From NCBI GenBank assembly GCA_031308135.1, contig JAHLJT010008756.1:137875775-137939774 (forward strand): DNA of 64,000 nucleotides. Direction: 5' to 3'. Below the pieces are notes generated by a model, which did no database searches, had not been told where the DNA came from, and worked only from the letters and a program-made list of their open reading frames with translations. This DNA comes from Acheta domesticus (lineage: Eukaryota > Arthropoda > Insecta > Orthoptera > Gryllidae). A program made the translations under genes and the position numbers. Shown here in pieces: positions 1 to 9,414 of this stretch. Numbering within the stretch: the first letter of the stretch is position 1; every line of letters starts with the position of its first letter.

Positions 1-333
1 ATGTTCGTAGTACTTCAGTATTAACTTTGCAGGGGAATCCTAACGTAAAAATACAGCATGCAATACGTTGCCAAACTAATAGAATGTACGAGACTGAAGA
101 CATCTTTTCTAACGTAGAAGGTAACGCAGGGGTCCCTGGGCACCCCAAACAAAAGAATAGCTTGTTACACGGATAAAATTACGAAAATTGGCAAACTGAG
201 AGCACACTAAATACCATGATACAAAAATAGAAAGGTACTCAAGCAATGGTCAGGGTAGCCAACATGGGAAATACATGAAGCGGGAAGAAAGGATCGTGGG
301 GGTCCCACAGACCCCCCAGTTACCACTCCCGGA
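1..333. mobile_element. piggyBac-like non-autonomous element, one end (copy A)
   Basis: This is the inner part and one terminus of the element seen whole at 49,694-50,689. The terminus reads inward as TCCGGGAGTGGTAAC and abuts TTAA (334-337), the target site of piggyBac elements. The rest lies before the window start. The GGGGTC/GACCCC-rich subterminal sequence (127-165 and 297-318) is shared with the opposite end of the complete copy. No coding capacity is seen in this part. The family call rests on the complete copy, where transposase-like residues are readable. Confidence 0.7.
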
Positions 334-337
334 TTAA

Positions 338-892
338 ATGAAATTTTTTGACAACTCAAATATTTTCTGTGAAAAAGATCTTTAAATTTTGCATTTTTAG
401 TAGCGTTTAAACGCCATTTTCTTAAAAACAGCTACAAATTTTTAAAAGAAAATTTAGGACGAGGTTTTTGTGTTTTTTTAATAAAATTAATATTTCTAAA
501 ATTAATATTTCCGTCCTACCATTAGGAAACAGAAAAATTAACAAAAAGTAAAAAAAAATACTTTTGGCGGCGATAGATAGCAGCTGGCAAGAGTATGTGG
601 CAATTCTAAATAGCTAGCCCAGACCCAAGGAAATTGAAAGCTAATACGGGAAATTCTGTGGCACCACTAGTTAATGCCCTAGAACGCTTCGTTTAGGAGT
701 TATTTGACATAGATTTTAAGAAATCCTCTCAAATGTTTTGCGAGTTGCATTTGGCTTTAATATTTAGTTTTGTTCTAAAGCGGCATCTATTGAAGTTTTT
801 CGATATTTTAATAGTTATGGAAATGGAAATGAAAGGAGGAAATGAAAATTGATCCAGCCCTTCTTCGGTTATAAATGTCTAAGTCGACATTG

Positions 893-894
<2 letters not shown>
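338..894. other. AT-rich sequence, nothing recognised
   Basis: AT-rich stretch with A/T homopolymers and no credible ORF, matching 50,694-51,239 in copy B. Around 400-450 it contains words (a CGCCATTTTCTTAAAAA type) that resemble the unknown dispersed family described at 19,740-20,720. Confidence 0.5.

Positions 895-952
<58 letters not shown>
895..952. repeat. (AT)n microsatellite, LTR-element target site
   Basis: Pure AT dinucleotide run of about 58 bp. The LTR retrotransposon at 953-8233 begins immediately after it, and the run resumes for about 10 bp at 8234-8243. The uninterrupted counterpart in copy B is 51,240-51,293. The flanking ATAT on both sides is compatible with a 4-bp target duplication but cannot be proven inside a dinucleotide repeat. 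Confidence 0.95.
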
Positions 953-954
<2 letters not shown>

Positions 955-2110
955 AAACGAGTTGTTAATTAACTCACACAAATTTAATTAAAGAGAGGGG
1001 GACAGGGATTCTTTCTCAGGAATGGGTTCCGGGTCTGATCATACATACAATGGAAATTGACAATGGTTTATTACAAAAAAAAAGAACCATGATCATTACA
1101 AGCAACTGGACTTAACATACACTTGCGGCCATGTGATCTGTATTCCCTACACCAATCTCTTGTAAACTACATCATTCAATGGTTTGCTACTGTTCGCACC
1201 ACATTCCCCTCCCCTGACATCCATTCTCTGATTACCCTGGTTACTGAATATCAGGTACTTATGCTGTATGCCTCTTGTAGCTCTGACGCGTGACTCCACC
1301 TCGGCGCTATCCTCGGGATTGCTCGGGTCTGCTCGGTCGCCCGCGTCGCCGCCGTGTCGCCACCGCGCCCGCCGCCTCCTCCAGCAATGCTCGCGAGCAC
1401 GCCACGCCGTTTCCCAAATCTTCGTTCTTCACAGTACTGGCAGACGAAATTCATTCGGCGTGCTCGAACACTCGTGTCTCTCACGCAACGGGAGCATTAG
1501 TTTCACGATTAATCTTTCTCCGTACAACTCACCAGCGTGTGAACGACGCCTGGTTACTGCACTCGCTCGTGTAAATATAATAGTACAAGTCTCAATTATC
1601 CACTTTCCGCCCCCTTTTTCCCAGGTCGTAACTTTGGTGTTACTGCACAGTCCTCACTATCACAATTGTTACTATCCTACGTTTACTCAACGTCTCTATT
1701 AGTTGCTGCACTCGTCCATGTCCACGTGTTTACCACTTACTACCGACATTATCTGTAGCATCTCTGTTCTTTCACATTACACACGCATCTTTTTAACTCC
1801 GCTTTACCACAGTTGCCTGTATCACTCAAGCGTCTACTCACCACGATTCTTCTACTTTTTTCACACCACACTTTCGCTGATTTCAGATATTACATCGCTC
1901 TACCATCTGACCTCCGCCATGTCTGGGCGCTTCCCTCTCGCCACTCTGGCCTCTTGGCCCGTGCTCGGTTCGCGGCACTCGGTTCCTCCGCTGAGCCGGC
2001 TCCGCCCCCCCCCCCGACTCCGCCGGCTGGCCAGCCTGTGCCGCGCAGTTTAAACCTACGAATTGGGCCGAAACGCATTGTTATCACTGAGATGATAACA
2101 ATTCGTTTCA
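953..2110 (-). repeat. 3' LTR of the minus-strand LTR element
   Basis: 1,158-bp LTR, TG...CA, nearly identical to the LTR at 5807-8233 once the nested LINE there is removed. The visible differences are one C in the run near 1845 (7964 in the other LTR) and the length and context of the C-run near 2010 (8130). Its two ends form an unusually long inverted repeat: TGAAACGAGTTGTTA at 953-967 against the complement of the last 15 bases (14 of 15 match). Small ORFs inside are not credible. Confidence 0.95.
2077..2102. other. 10-bp perfect hairpin at the LTR outer end
   Basis: Arms ATTGTTATCA (2077-2086) and TGATAACAAT (2093-2102) around a 6-nt loop, at the U3 terminus of the minus-strand LTR. The same hairpin is in the other LTR at 8200-8225. 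Possible roles as an integrase-recognition or transcript structure are not established. Confidence 0.8.
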
Positions 2111-2131
2111 TCACCCCCTCCTCCCCTTTTT
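2111..2131 (-). other. Polypurine tract of the minus-strand LTR element
   Basis: Read on the minus strand the bases are almost all purines (AAAAAGGGGAGGAGGGGG followed by TGA) and directly precede the 3' LTR. This is the expected position and composition of the plus-strand primer for LTR-element reverse transcription. It fixes the element's orientation. Confidence 0.9.
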
Positions 2132-2510
2132 CCGGATTTTTCACACAAAATCCACCTAAAATTTTGAGTGGGGTCTTCAAGGTCGCCCCCTTCTATAGGG
2201 CATGGTCGCAAGTTGTAAAAATTATAACATCCTACTATTTCTTGTCTATCTTGAATCTTGACCAATACCACGCCATCCACAATTTTCCATCGATCCCGTT
2301 TTCTCCTTAATGCCGCGATGTCGGGTCGTCCTCCTGGATCGGCCCTCTTTAAAACATTTAACTTTGTAATCTTTAATTGGGGCTTGATTCTTACTAAACA
2401 CTTGCCTGTTGCCTAATATCCCTATTTGCTTGACTTGTTCCCATAGTTTTTCTTCTGATTCCTCCACTACATTACCCGAACATACCTCGTAACCTTCTTC
2501 CAATCCTTGG
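2132..2510 (-). pseudogene. pol remnant with deletion junction (RT start joined to an integrase-side segment)
   Basis: Read on the minus strand, the segment ending near 2350 contains RQVFSKNQAPIKDYKVK. It resembles the sequence just upstream of the RT core in Gypsy-type pol (a VFS...I.D...V pattern). It then passes straight into a different open frame (PGGRPDIAALRRKRDRW and on through 2280-2140) that runs to the polypurine tract. None of the RT motifs, RNase H or integrase catalytic residues appear. The simplest reading is a deletion removing most of pol, with both flanks left. The N-side assignment is moderate; the C-side segment is unassigned. Confidence 0.45.
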
Positions 2511-2539
2511 CCATTTCAGCTTTCTGGCCTCCTAGTTCC

Positions 2540-3066
2540 GCCAGTTTCGGTCGAGATCGATCGCAACCCTGCATTCCAACAAGAATTCTGTCCCCAGGAT
2601 TATTGGACGTAATAAGTTCTTCAGTACCAGCGCTACTACTTCATACCTTGGTTGCCGATTTCCACATTTATCATGATCTGTTTGTAATGGGGCTGGACCT
2701 CTTCTGGGTTGCTCCTATTACGTACGCCCCATTCATGGGCAAACACCTCATTTTCTTGCCTTCCGCCAACAACTCCTCATCAAATTTCTCCGACACCACC
2801 GTAATCGTGCAACCTGTATCCACTAACGCTCCAGTACTCATCCCTTCACACATCAATCTAATCGTGGGGCATTTTCTTATTCGAACGTCTGAGCTCTTTC
2901 GCCTCTGCCACGGCTGGTCGTCGTAGGTCACCGTTTGGATGGTGTTAATGGGGACCGCGTTTGACATTTCCCTTGTCTCGTCGGTAATGGGGTCTCTCTT
3001 CACCACAGATTCTCTAGTTTCATGTTTTCTTCCCTCGACTCCCAATGGTACTACTTTGTCTTCCAC
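2540..3066 (-). pseudogene. Retroviral-type aspartic protease of the minus-strand LTR element
   Basis: The minus frame 3066-2671 contains ALVDTGCTITVVSEKF, with the D-T-G catalytic triplet of retropepsins followed by the usual hydrophobic run. After a frame break near 2670 the fold's C-terminal signature is visible as RPIILGTEFL, the counterpart of the ILGxDFL motif. The enzyme would cleave the element's own polyprotein in virus-like particles. The N-terminal part is continuous with a charged, coiled-coil Gag-like region and no capsid domain lies between, so an internal gag deletion is likely. At least one frameshift makes this copy non-functional. Confidence 0.8.
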
Positions 3067-3815
3067 CTCGCGAAGTTTATCGGTATCTCCATCTGGTATT
3101 CCTCAATCTTGTTTTCATTTGCTTTGACGTCTTCTTGACACCTGACTTCCATCTCTCCCATATTGTTGTCTTGTGTCCCAAGATGGTCGTTGATTTGTTC
3201 TTGCAAACGAGTCTCCCTTTCCTCTTCATCTTGTTTTGCTAGTGTTTCTGGTTTTCTGTCACTGCCTCTCAAATCGGTTGCCACTACTTGCCTTATTTGA
3301 TTAGCTAGTTCCTCGTCCGTTCCTCCTCTTTCTTGTTCTGTTCTTCTGCTAACTCCTTAACTAACTCCCTCGTTCGTTCCTCCGCTTTCTTATCCCGTTC
3401 TTCCGCTCTCTTATTCTGTTCTTCCATCAGCTTCTTCTGTTCTTCCGCTCTCTGATTCTGTTCTTCCATCAGCTTCTTCTGTTCTTCCGCTCTCTTTATT
3501 CTGTTCTTCCATCAGCTTCTTCTGTTCTTCCGCTATCATTTTCTGTTGTTCCATCATCTTACTCATCATCTGGATTATGTCCGGTTGAGTACTTGCTTGC
3601 ATCTCTCGATTCAATGTTCCTGCTTCAGTCTGGTTGATCGGTGTTGATGTAATTTTGAATTCATGGCTGAAGTCTTCTCCCGTTTCCTCCCTCCATCCAC
3701 TACCATTCCCTACATCTTCACCTCTCAGTAAAGTGCTCCCACCTATTCCTTCATCGCTATCCTCCATCCTCCCCTGCCTCTCTGGTTGCACCGATTCCCT
3801 CTGTTGGGCTGCCAT
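3051..3815 (-). pseudogene. gag: gag N-terminal region, repetitive coiled coil, frameshifted
   Basis: Reading starts at 3815 on the minus strand with a Met-Ala-Ala-Gln-Gln N-terminus. An acidic, Ser/Gly-rich segment follows, then a Gln/Glu/Lys-rich helical stretch (MMSKMMEQQKMIAEEQKK). Near 3490 the frame is broken inside a tandem repeat. Charged coiled-coil sequence resumes at 3284-3051 and runs towards the protease. Coiled-coil N-termini are common in insect Gypsy-type Gag proteins, but no capsid major-homology region or CCHC zinc knuckle is visible. The gag assignment rests on position between leader and protease. Confidence 0.6.
3395..3545. repeat. In-gene tandem repeat, ~54-bp unit
   Basis: The words TTCTGTTCTTCCATCAGCTT and CTTCTGTTCTTCCGCTCTC alternate about three times. 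On the minus strand they encode a repeating Glu-Gln-Lys-Leu-Met-Glu-Glu-Gln pattern. A change in repeat spacing near 3490 produces the frameshift in gag, a typical slippage mutation. Confidence 0.8.
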
Positions 3816-4259
3816 CTTGCTATTTAATGACCTCGTTCCCTAATCTAATTCGTATGTTCCCACTACCTACCAAATAACCTAGTAATGTTTCTATTTCTAA
3901 CCTTCTGCCTATTTCCTCCGTCCACCTACATTCACAGTGATCTTTTTATTATTTCTATAGCTAATTATGTTTTGCCCCACAACAATGCTCTTTACCAATC
4001 GTATATCAATATTCACTATTAATTGATCGTACACATAATTATTCTCATTAACCTGTACAAACTCTCACATATATCATAGGCCCTATTAATAACCTTCACT
4101 TCACCAATTAGATTTACACACTTGTATCACCCAATAACACAAAATCGAATAAGCAGTGGAGTACAAGATAACCTACCCCCTTTCACACTTTATGATTTAC
4201 ACTCTATTTGAACACCATTACTTTAAAAATAATCATTAACTTCACGGTAACGCCTTCAC

Positions 4260-4800
4260 CAATTCTTACAAATAATTTTTCATAATGCTCATAATACTGC
4301 AACCAGCAATCTCCATACCATCTAAATCACAAATGAACAACTTATTAACACTACTGTTAATACAATTTCTGCGAGTAAATCCTCATAGTACCCATAATAC
4401 CGTCAACACCACCTTCATACACTCTGAACCCCAAATAAACAAGTTGTGAAACACTTATAATACATGTAACACAGCACCCTCATAGTACATATAACACTAC
4501 CAGCAATATCCTTCATACAATCTAAATCACCACATAAGCAAATTATTGAACACTACTATTAGTATAAATTCCTGCAAATAAACTTTCATAATACATATAA
4601 CACTATTAGCAACAACCTTCATATGATCTCAATCACCACATAAATACTGCTATTAATATAAATTCCTGAAAATAGATTTTCATAATACCAGTAACACTGT
4701 AACACTGCTTTCATATAATCTGAATCCCCCAATAAAATTATTAACCACTGCTGTTAGTATGATTTTAATCTTACAATCTGAACCACAAAATAAACAAATT
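4260..4800. repeat. Degenerate ~110-bp tandem repeats in the leader
   Basis: Recurring words in fixed order: a CATAATACATATAACACT type, then CAACCTTCATA, then ATCTGAATCACC, then AAATAAACAA, then TTATTAACACTACT. About four to five diverged copies can be followed, with strongest similarity at 4480-4700. They lie in the untranslated leader. Confidence 0.65.
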
Positions 4801-5490
4801 ATTAAACACTATTGTCAATGCCCATTCCAAAATTACATGAATTCACCAATCTACAAACTTATTACCTATTACTAGTATTATTTGTTATTCTGCTGCAAAA
4901 CTCCCTTTTTGTTTCCAAAATGACAATGTTAATACCTCACTTATTTTAATGCACCCATTATCTTGCACAAGAAAATAACATTTATGATGCACCCTTAGAA
5001 CACTATTAATGATTACTTCATTGAACAAAATTCTTTCAATCACTTGAGAATGCTTTGTTTTTCAACTACCACCGAGTACTGTATTACTTAATGTGCCCTC
5101 TTATTCTCATTAAACATACAAACAATAATATACAAACTTATTCAGAAAACACTGGCATCAATTAAGAAAAATTTCACTTAAAAAACACTTTTGCATTATT
5201 ATGCCTATACTTGATCCTCTCCAGAAACCCACCACCTCAAACATAAACATGAATGACAAATCAAATTTAAGTTATTACTATTGCCTGGCAACTATTTTCC
5301 TGGCTAACAAATTACATCTATGCACTGGATCACTTCAAAACAACTTGTATTCATCACACACTTTTTGTTTTCCAAAGTAATTATAATAACTGCTTGTTAA
5401 TGTCACCCTGATTCAATATATTTCAACTGCAATACTACTGTTTATTTTATTATCTCAATAATACCCACACTATTAATTCCCATTGCTTGC

Positions 5491-5806
5491 ATGATTTCAC
5501 CGGAGCCACATTACTTAGTTTACCGAGTCCAGCCTGTGCGGGCGCCAGTGAAACGAGTTGTTAATTACATTTGTGCACTGAATCAATTCAAAGCAAGTTG
5601 TAATTATAACATGCTTCTTACACATTTCAAGGTTATTGTTATAACTGCTTGTTCAATATCAAAATACCTTAATATGCTCCAAATGCAGTACTACTATTTA
5701 TATTCTCTTATCTTATTTATGCCCGCACTATTGATTTCCATTGCTTGCATGATTTTACCGGAGCCACATTACTTAGTTTACCGAGTCCAGCCTGTGCGGG
5801 CGCCAG
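5491..5806. repeat. 258-bp direct duplication that includes a second primer-binding site
   Basis: The segment 5491-5567 (GGAGCCACATTACTTAG through the PBS and on into the first ~19 bases of the LTR) recurs at 5749-5825 at a spacing of 258 bp. The upstream copy keeps TGAAACGAGTTGTTAATTA before diverging from true LTR sequence. A third, more diverged unit lacking the PBS is visible at about 5230-5490. This suggests tandem growth of the leader by template switching at the LTR-PBS junction. Confidence 0.85.
5791..5805 (-). other. Primer-binding site, tRNA-Lys type
   Basis: On the minus strand, one base after the LTR, the sequence is TGGCGCCCGCACAGG. It differs at one position from the well-known tRNA-Lys3 primer-binding site TGGCGCCCGAACAGG. 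A duplicate lies at 5533-5547. Use of this tRNA as primer is inferred from the complementarity. Confidence 0.8.
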
Positions 5807-6094
5807 TGAAACGAGTTGTTAATTAACTCACACAAATTTAATTAAAGAGAGGGGGACAGGGATTCTTTCTCAGGAATGGGTTCCGGGTCTGATCATACAT
5901 ACAATGGAAATTGACAATGGTTTATTACAAAAAAAAAGAACCATGATCATTACAAGCAACTGGACTTAACATACACTTGCGGCCATGTGATCTGTATTCC
6001 CTACACCAATCTCTTGTAAACTACATCATTCAATGGTTTGCTACTGTTCGCACCACATTCCCCTCCCCTGACATCCATTCTCTGATTACCCTGG

Positions 6095-7351
6095 CGCGAA
6101 GCACTTCGGTCAGACTGGTGGCGGCCTGCTCCTGGTGTGGAGCTCTTCCGCCGGGTGTTTTTAGTTTTTGTTTACTGGCAGGTGCAGAACACCTTACGGT
6201 TATCCCGTTTTTTGATGTCTGCTTGATGTCTGAAGCGGTTCTGGGCGTTCTTGCATAATTTCGGTTGCGCGTCCGAAGCGGCGTTCGATGAGAGAAGCAC
6301 TTAGGTCTTCCTGGTGGCGTAACTGGCATTCTTTGTCGTTTCACTCTTATTACCCGTTCTCGCAGGGGTCGGGGACTCTTTATTTGTTTTCAGTTTTACA
6401 GAGTACAGATTTGCGTTATAAAATGAGATACAAACAGATTTTGTTTACAATTTATACAATTTATACAATACAGTACAAGGGTTGGAAAGTGGCTGCTATT
6501 TTTATCATAATCCTAAATCCTACGTTTAATTTGGTTTAAATAAATTCTAATTTCTTAATCCTAAATGGGCCTTAATCTATACTACTGTTCTATATACAAT
6601 ATATACAATTTGTTTCCTTATAACTACTTGCTTAATCCTAATTTAATTCTAAGCTAATTCTAGGCTAATCCTAACTTAATTCTAAACTAATCCTAAAGCT
6701 TAAATCTAGTTTTATTTACATAATTACAATGTTTGTAGGTTGAGTTTTCTTTTAATTTTGCCAAGGAATTTAGAGATGATTTGGAAAATTTGTAGTATGT
6801 GTGAAATATATTCATTTTAGAGGGGGGTAGTTGCTCGTGCTTGCCTGGTTGTGGTTTTGTTTTTGTGTAGTTGTTTGTGTAAGTGTTGTGTGTGTTGTGT
6901 GTATTATGGTGGGTTTTGAAATATAATATCAGAAGGGAGTTTTTTAAGTTTGTATCTAGATTTTTTGACGAAATATTGTGTGAAAGGTGTGAAAGTTGGG
7001 TGTAGATGTGTGTTTGTGAAGATGTGTGTTATTCTCTCCGTGGCGAGTTTGTGTGCTGTTGTGATGATCGTGTCGATGTGTCTGTTTGTGAGTTCTGTGT
7101 CTAGAATGGTGCCTGGAGGGGGCTTAAAGGCAGCTCTGATAAAAGAGTGTTCCGCACGCGTGAGCTTCTCACGGTGGTGTTCCGCTGCCGTTGCCCATAC
7201 CTCGCACGCGTACAGCCCCGCGCTCCGTACACATGCAAGATAGAGTCGAATTTTTAGTGTGTCTTTAAGTGTTCGTGTTCTGATGAGTGGCATGAGCCTG
7301 TGGATGCGTTGTATCATGTTTGTGTGTGCTGCTTGTAAGTGTTTTTTCCAT
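6095..7351 (-). mobile_element. 5'-truncated non-LTR retrotransposon nested in the LTR
   Basis: Flanked by perfect 11-bp direct repeats GATTACCCTGG (6084-6094 and 7352-7362); the uninterrupted site is at 1230-1240 in the other LTR. The minus-strand coding remnant is at 7317-6904. Downstream of it is an untranslated region with degenerate TAATCCTAA/TTAATTCTAA words (6540-6710) and a tandem motif GAAGCACTT.GGTC...CTGGTGGCG near 6100 and 6295. There is no poly(A) tail at the 3' junction (6095), unlike the Jockey-like element at 14.6 kb, so it belongs to another LINE lineage or has lost its tail. Confidence 0.85.
6904..7317 (-). pseudogene. C-terminal part of a LINE reverse-transcriptase ORF
   Basis: The 137-residue frame starts near the thumb/C-terminal region of non-LTR retrotransposon ORF2. 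It has the pattern LYLACVRSAGLYACEVWA, matching the conserved x(K)xxIxPxxxYAxxVW block that follows the RT core, then an HSFIRAAFKPPPGT segment where QNxxLRxxxxAPW is expected. No RT catalytic motifs are present, because the copy is 5'-truncated. It ends with an in-frame stop at about 6904. Jockey/R1-like by pattern; clade not resolved. Confidence 0.75.
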
Positions 7352-8243
7352 GATTACCCTGGTTACTGAATATCAGGTACTTATGCTGTATGCCTCTTGT
7401 AGCTCTGACGCGTGACTCCACCTCGGCGCTATCCTCGGGATTGCTCGGGTCTGCTCGGTCGCCCGCGTCGCCGCCGTGTCGCCACCGCGCCCGCCGCCTC
7501 CTCCAGCAATGCTCGCGAGCACGCCACGCCGTTTCCCAAATCTTCGTTCTTCACAGTACTGGCAGACGAAATTCATTCGGCGTGCTCGAACACTCGTGTC
7601 TCTCACGCAACGGGAGCATTAGTTTCACGATTAATCTTTCTCCGTACAACTCACCAGCGTGTGAACGACGCCTGGTTACTGCACTCGCTCGTGTAAATAT
7701 AATAGTACAAGTCTCAATTATCCACTTTCCGCCCCCTTTTTCCCAGGTCGTAACTTTGGTGTTACTGCACAGTCCTCACTATCACAATTGTTACTATCCT
7801 ACGTTTACTCAACGTCTCTATTAGTTGCTGCACTCGTCCATGTCCACGTGTTTACCACTTACTACCGACATTATCTGTAGCATCTCTGTTCTTTCACATT
7901 ACACACGCATCTTTTTAACTCCGCTTTACCACAGTTGCCTGTATCACTCAAGCGTCTACTCACACGATTCTTCTACTTTTTTCACACCACACTTTCGCTG
8001 ATTTCAGATATTACATCGCTCTACCATCTGACCTCCGCCATGTCTGGGCGCTTCCCTCTCGCCACTCTGGCCTCTTGGCCCGTGCTCGGTTCGCGGCACT
8101 CGGTTCCTCCGCTGAGCCGGCTCCGGCCCCCCCCCCCCGACTCCGCCGGCTGGCCAGCCTGTGCCGCGCAGTTTAAACCTACGAATTGGGCCGAAACGCA
8201 TTGTTATCACTGAGATGATAACAATTCGTTTCAATATATATAT

Positions 8244-8500
8244 TAGTGAGGATTTAAAGTTATAGAAAAGAGGTCCGAGAGATTTGAGAGGTTGGTGCAC
8301 CCTACCACAGAGGTAGTCCTTATTTTATAGTAACTTCTAAAGTATTAAATCATTTTAAAAAACGTAAAACGTGTGCGGGAATGAGTGTCAAATGGTTGCT
8401 ACCTCACAGTTTTGTAACACCAGACGCCTATCTTCGTGCTTCAGGTTGGGTCAGCCTATGTTAAAATACGCCAGTAAATAAGCCTTCTCACGGCGTATTC
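8244..8500. other. Unremarkable sequence after the insertion site
   Basis: Mixed-composition sequence equal to 51,293-51,545 in copy B. No ORF, tRNA-like or repeat structure recognised. Confidence 0.5.
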
Positions 8501-8504
8501 CATT

Positions 8505-8690
8505 GTGCCACTCATCTGTTGGCGTCGCGTTGCGCGTCGCCGGAGCAGAGCGCGGCTCGTTATCCGCCCATCAGCAGCGGTGGGAGCGCCGCTGCAGGGG
8601 CTGCGAGGGGCGCGCGACGCCTCTTTCCAAACAGCCGCCGCCGCCACGCGCCGCCCCCGCCCCAGCGCCCGCCCAAGCGCTCCCATTAGG
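8505..8690. other. CpG-dense islet
   Basis: GC- and CpG-rich patch (GGCGTCGCGTTGCGCGTCGC..., CCGCCGCCGCCACGCGCCGC) in AT-rich surroundings; the copy B counterpart is 51,557-51,740. Overlapping ORFs in several frames are typical of stop-poor GC-rich DNA and are not taken as genes. It directly abuts the fold-back repeat. Confidence 0.6.
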
Positions 8691-9385
8691 GGATTTTGCA
8701 CGCCTTCGCGGGCAGCAATCCAGTGCAATCTCCATCTTATGCGCATGCGCAGTTCAAGGTTCGCATCAATAGGCAGTTTGTGCACGCCACAGCGGATAGT
8801 CTTATCGATCATCTGCGCATGCGCAGTTCAAGTTTCGTGTCACTTTTGTGCATCTGCGCATGCATAGAAGATCGATAGTGCGCAGATATGGCGTGATAAA
8901 ACTCTCTAAAAGGAAGATTTTGCACACCTTCGCCGTCAGCAATCGACTGCAATCGTCATCAGCGACTGTAATCTCGATCTTCTGCCCACGCGCAGTTCAA
9001 GTTTCGCATCAATAGGGAGTTTATGCACGCCATAGAGAACAGTACTATCGATCTTCTGCGCATGCGCTGATGCACTATAGTGATGCGAGACTTGAACTGC
9101 GCATGAGCAGAAGATCGATAGTGCAGTCCGCTAAAGCTGGCACAATCTCTGGATAGTGCTTCAACGTTCTAGGCTGCACAAACTCCCTACTTTTGTGCAT
9201 GCGCAGACGAGCGAGATTGCAGTCGACTGCTGTCCGCTAAGACGTGCACAAGCCCCCTCAAAGGGATGCACAAAACACAGATGTACAAAAGTGATGCGAA
9301 ACTTGAAATGCGCACGAGCTGAAGATCGATAGTGCTTTCGATTGCTTTAACGTTCTAAATTGCAAAACGTCCCATTGCAGTCGGC
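8690..9385. repeat. Fold-back repeat with TGCGCATGCGCA palindromes (copy A)
   Basis: An imperfect long inverted repeat centred near 9,070. Left-arm words such as CTATCGATCTTCTGCGCATG and GCGCAGTTCAAGTTTCGCATC return as their complements on the right (GATGCGAGACTTGAACTGCG, CATGAGCAGAAGATCGATAG). GATTGCAGTCGACTGC and GTGCACGCC/GACGTGCAC words flank them further out. Sub-repeats inside each arm are direct. The 12-mer TGCGCATGCGCA occurs at 8740-8751 and 8814-8825, with TGCGCATGCGCT at 9057-9068. No ORF. It looks like a foldback-type non-autonomous element; no target duplication was identified. Confidence 0.75.
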
Positions 9386-9414
9386 GCGCCTCGGCATTTC
9401 TCCGACGCGGTGGT

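Larger units (their letters stand above)
3841..5806 (-). other. ~2-kb untranslated leader of the LTR element
   Basis: The region between gag and the 5' LTR is AT-rich, with no significant ORF on the minus strand. It is made largely of degenerate tandem repeats: a ~110-bp set at about 4260-4800 and a ~258-bp set at about 5230-5806. A leader of this size with packaged repeats could hold the dimerisation and packaging signal of a non-autonomous element. That role is inference from position only. Confidence 0.65.
953..8233 (-). mobile_element. LTR retrotransposon, internally deleted (minus strand)
   Basis: Complete LTR-element architecture read on the minus strand: 5' LTR (8233 to 5807, interrupted by a LINE), primer-binding site (5805-5791), long untranslated leader, gag and protease remnants, a short RT/integrase-side remnant, polypurine tract (2131-2111) and 3' LTR (2110-953). 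LTRs start TG and end CA. The internal region is only 3.7 kb; most of reverse transcriptase, all of RNase H and the integrase core are missing, so it must have moved using enzymes supplied in trans. The two LTRs differ at only a couple of positions, indicating a recent insertion, and copy B carries the empty site. The protease resembles those of Ty3/Gypsy-type elements, but with the RT mostly gone the lineage is uncertain. Confidence 0.92.
5807..8233 (-). repeat. 5' LTR of the minus-strand element, split by a LINE
   Basis: Same LTR as 953-2110, with a 1,268-bp insertion (6095-7362, including one copy of the target duplication). Outside the insertion the two LTRs align base for base apart from the few differences noted for the 3' LTR. 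The insertion therefore came after integration of the LTR element, or at least after its last reverse transcription. Confidence 0.95.

Noticed and set aside
1251..2310. Overlapping ORFs of 77-165 codons, repeated at 7373-8300
   Set aside because: They lie inside the two LTRs, overlap in several frames and change with small indels between the LTRs.
4260..4800. CRISPR-like array in the tandem repeats
   Set aside because: Repeats are degenerate and adjoining, without constant repeats and unique spacers; the context is a eukaryotic retroelement leader.
953..8233. A 7.3-kb DNA transposon with TGAAACGA inverted ends
   Set aside because: The ends are inverted, but 953-2110 and 5807-8233 are direct repeats with a primer-binding site and polypurine tract, which defines an LTR element.
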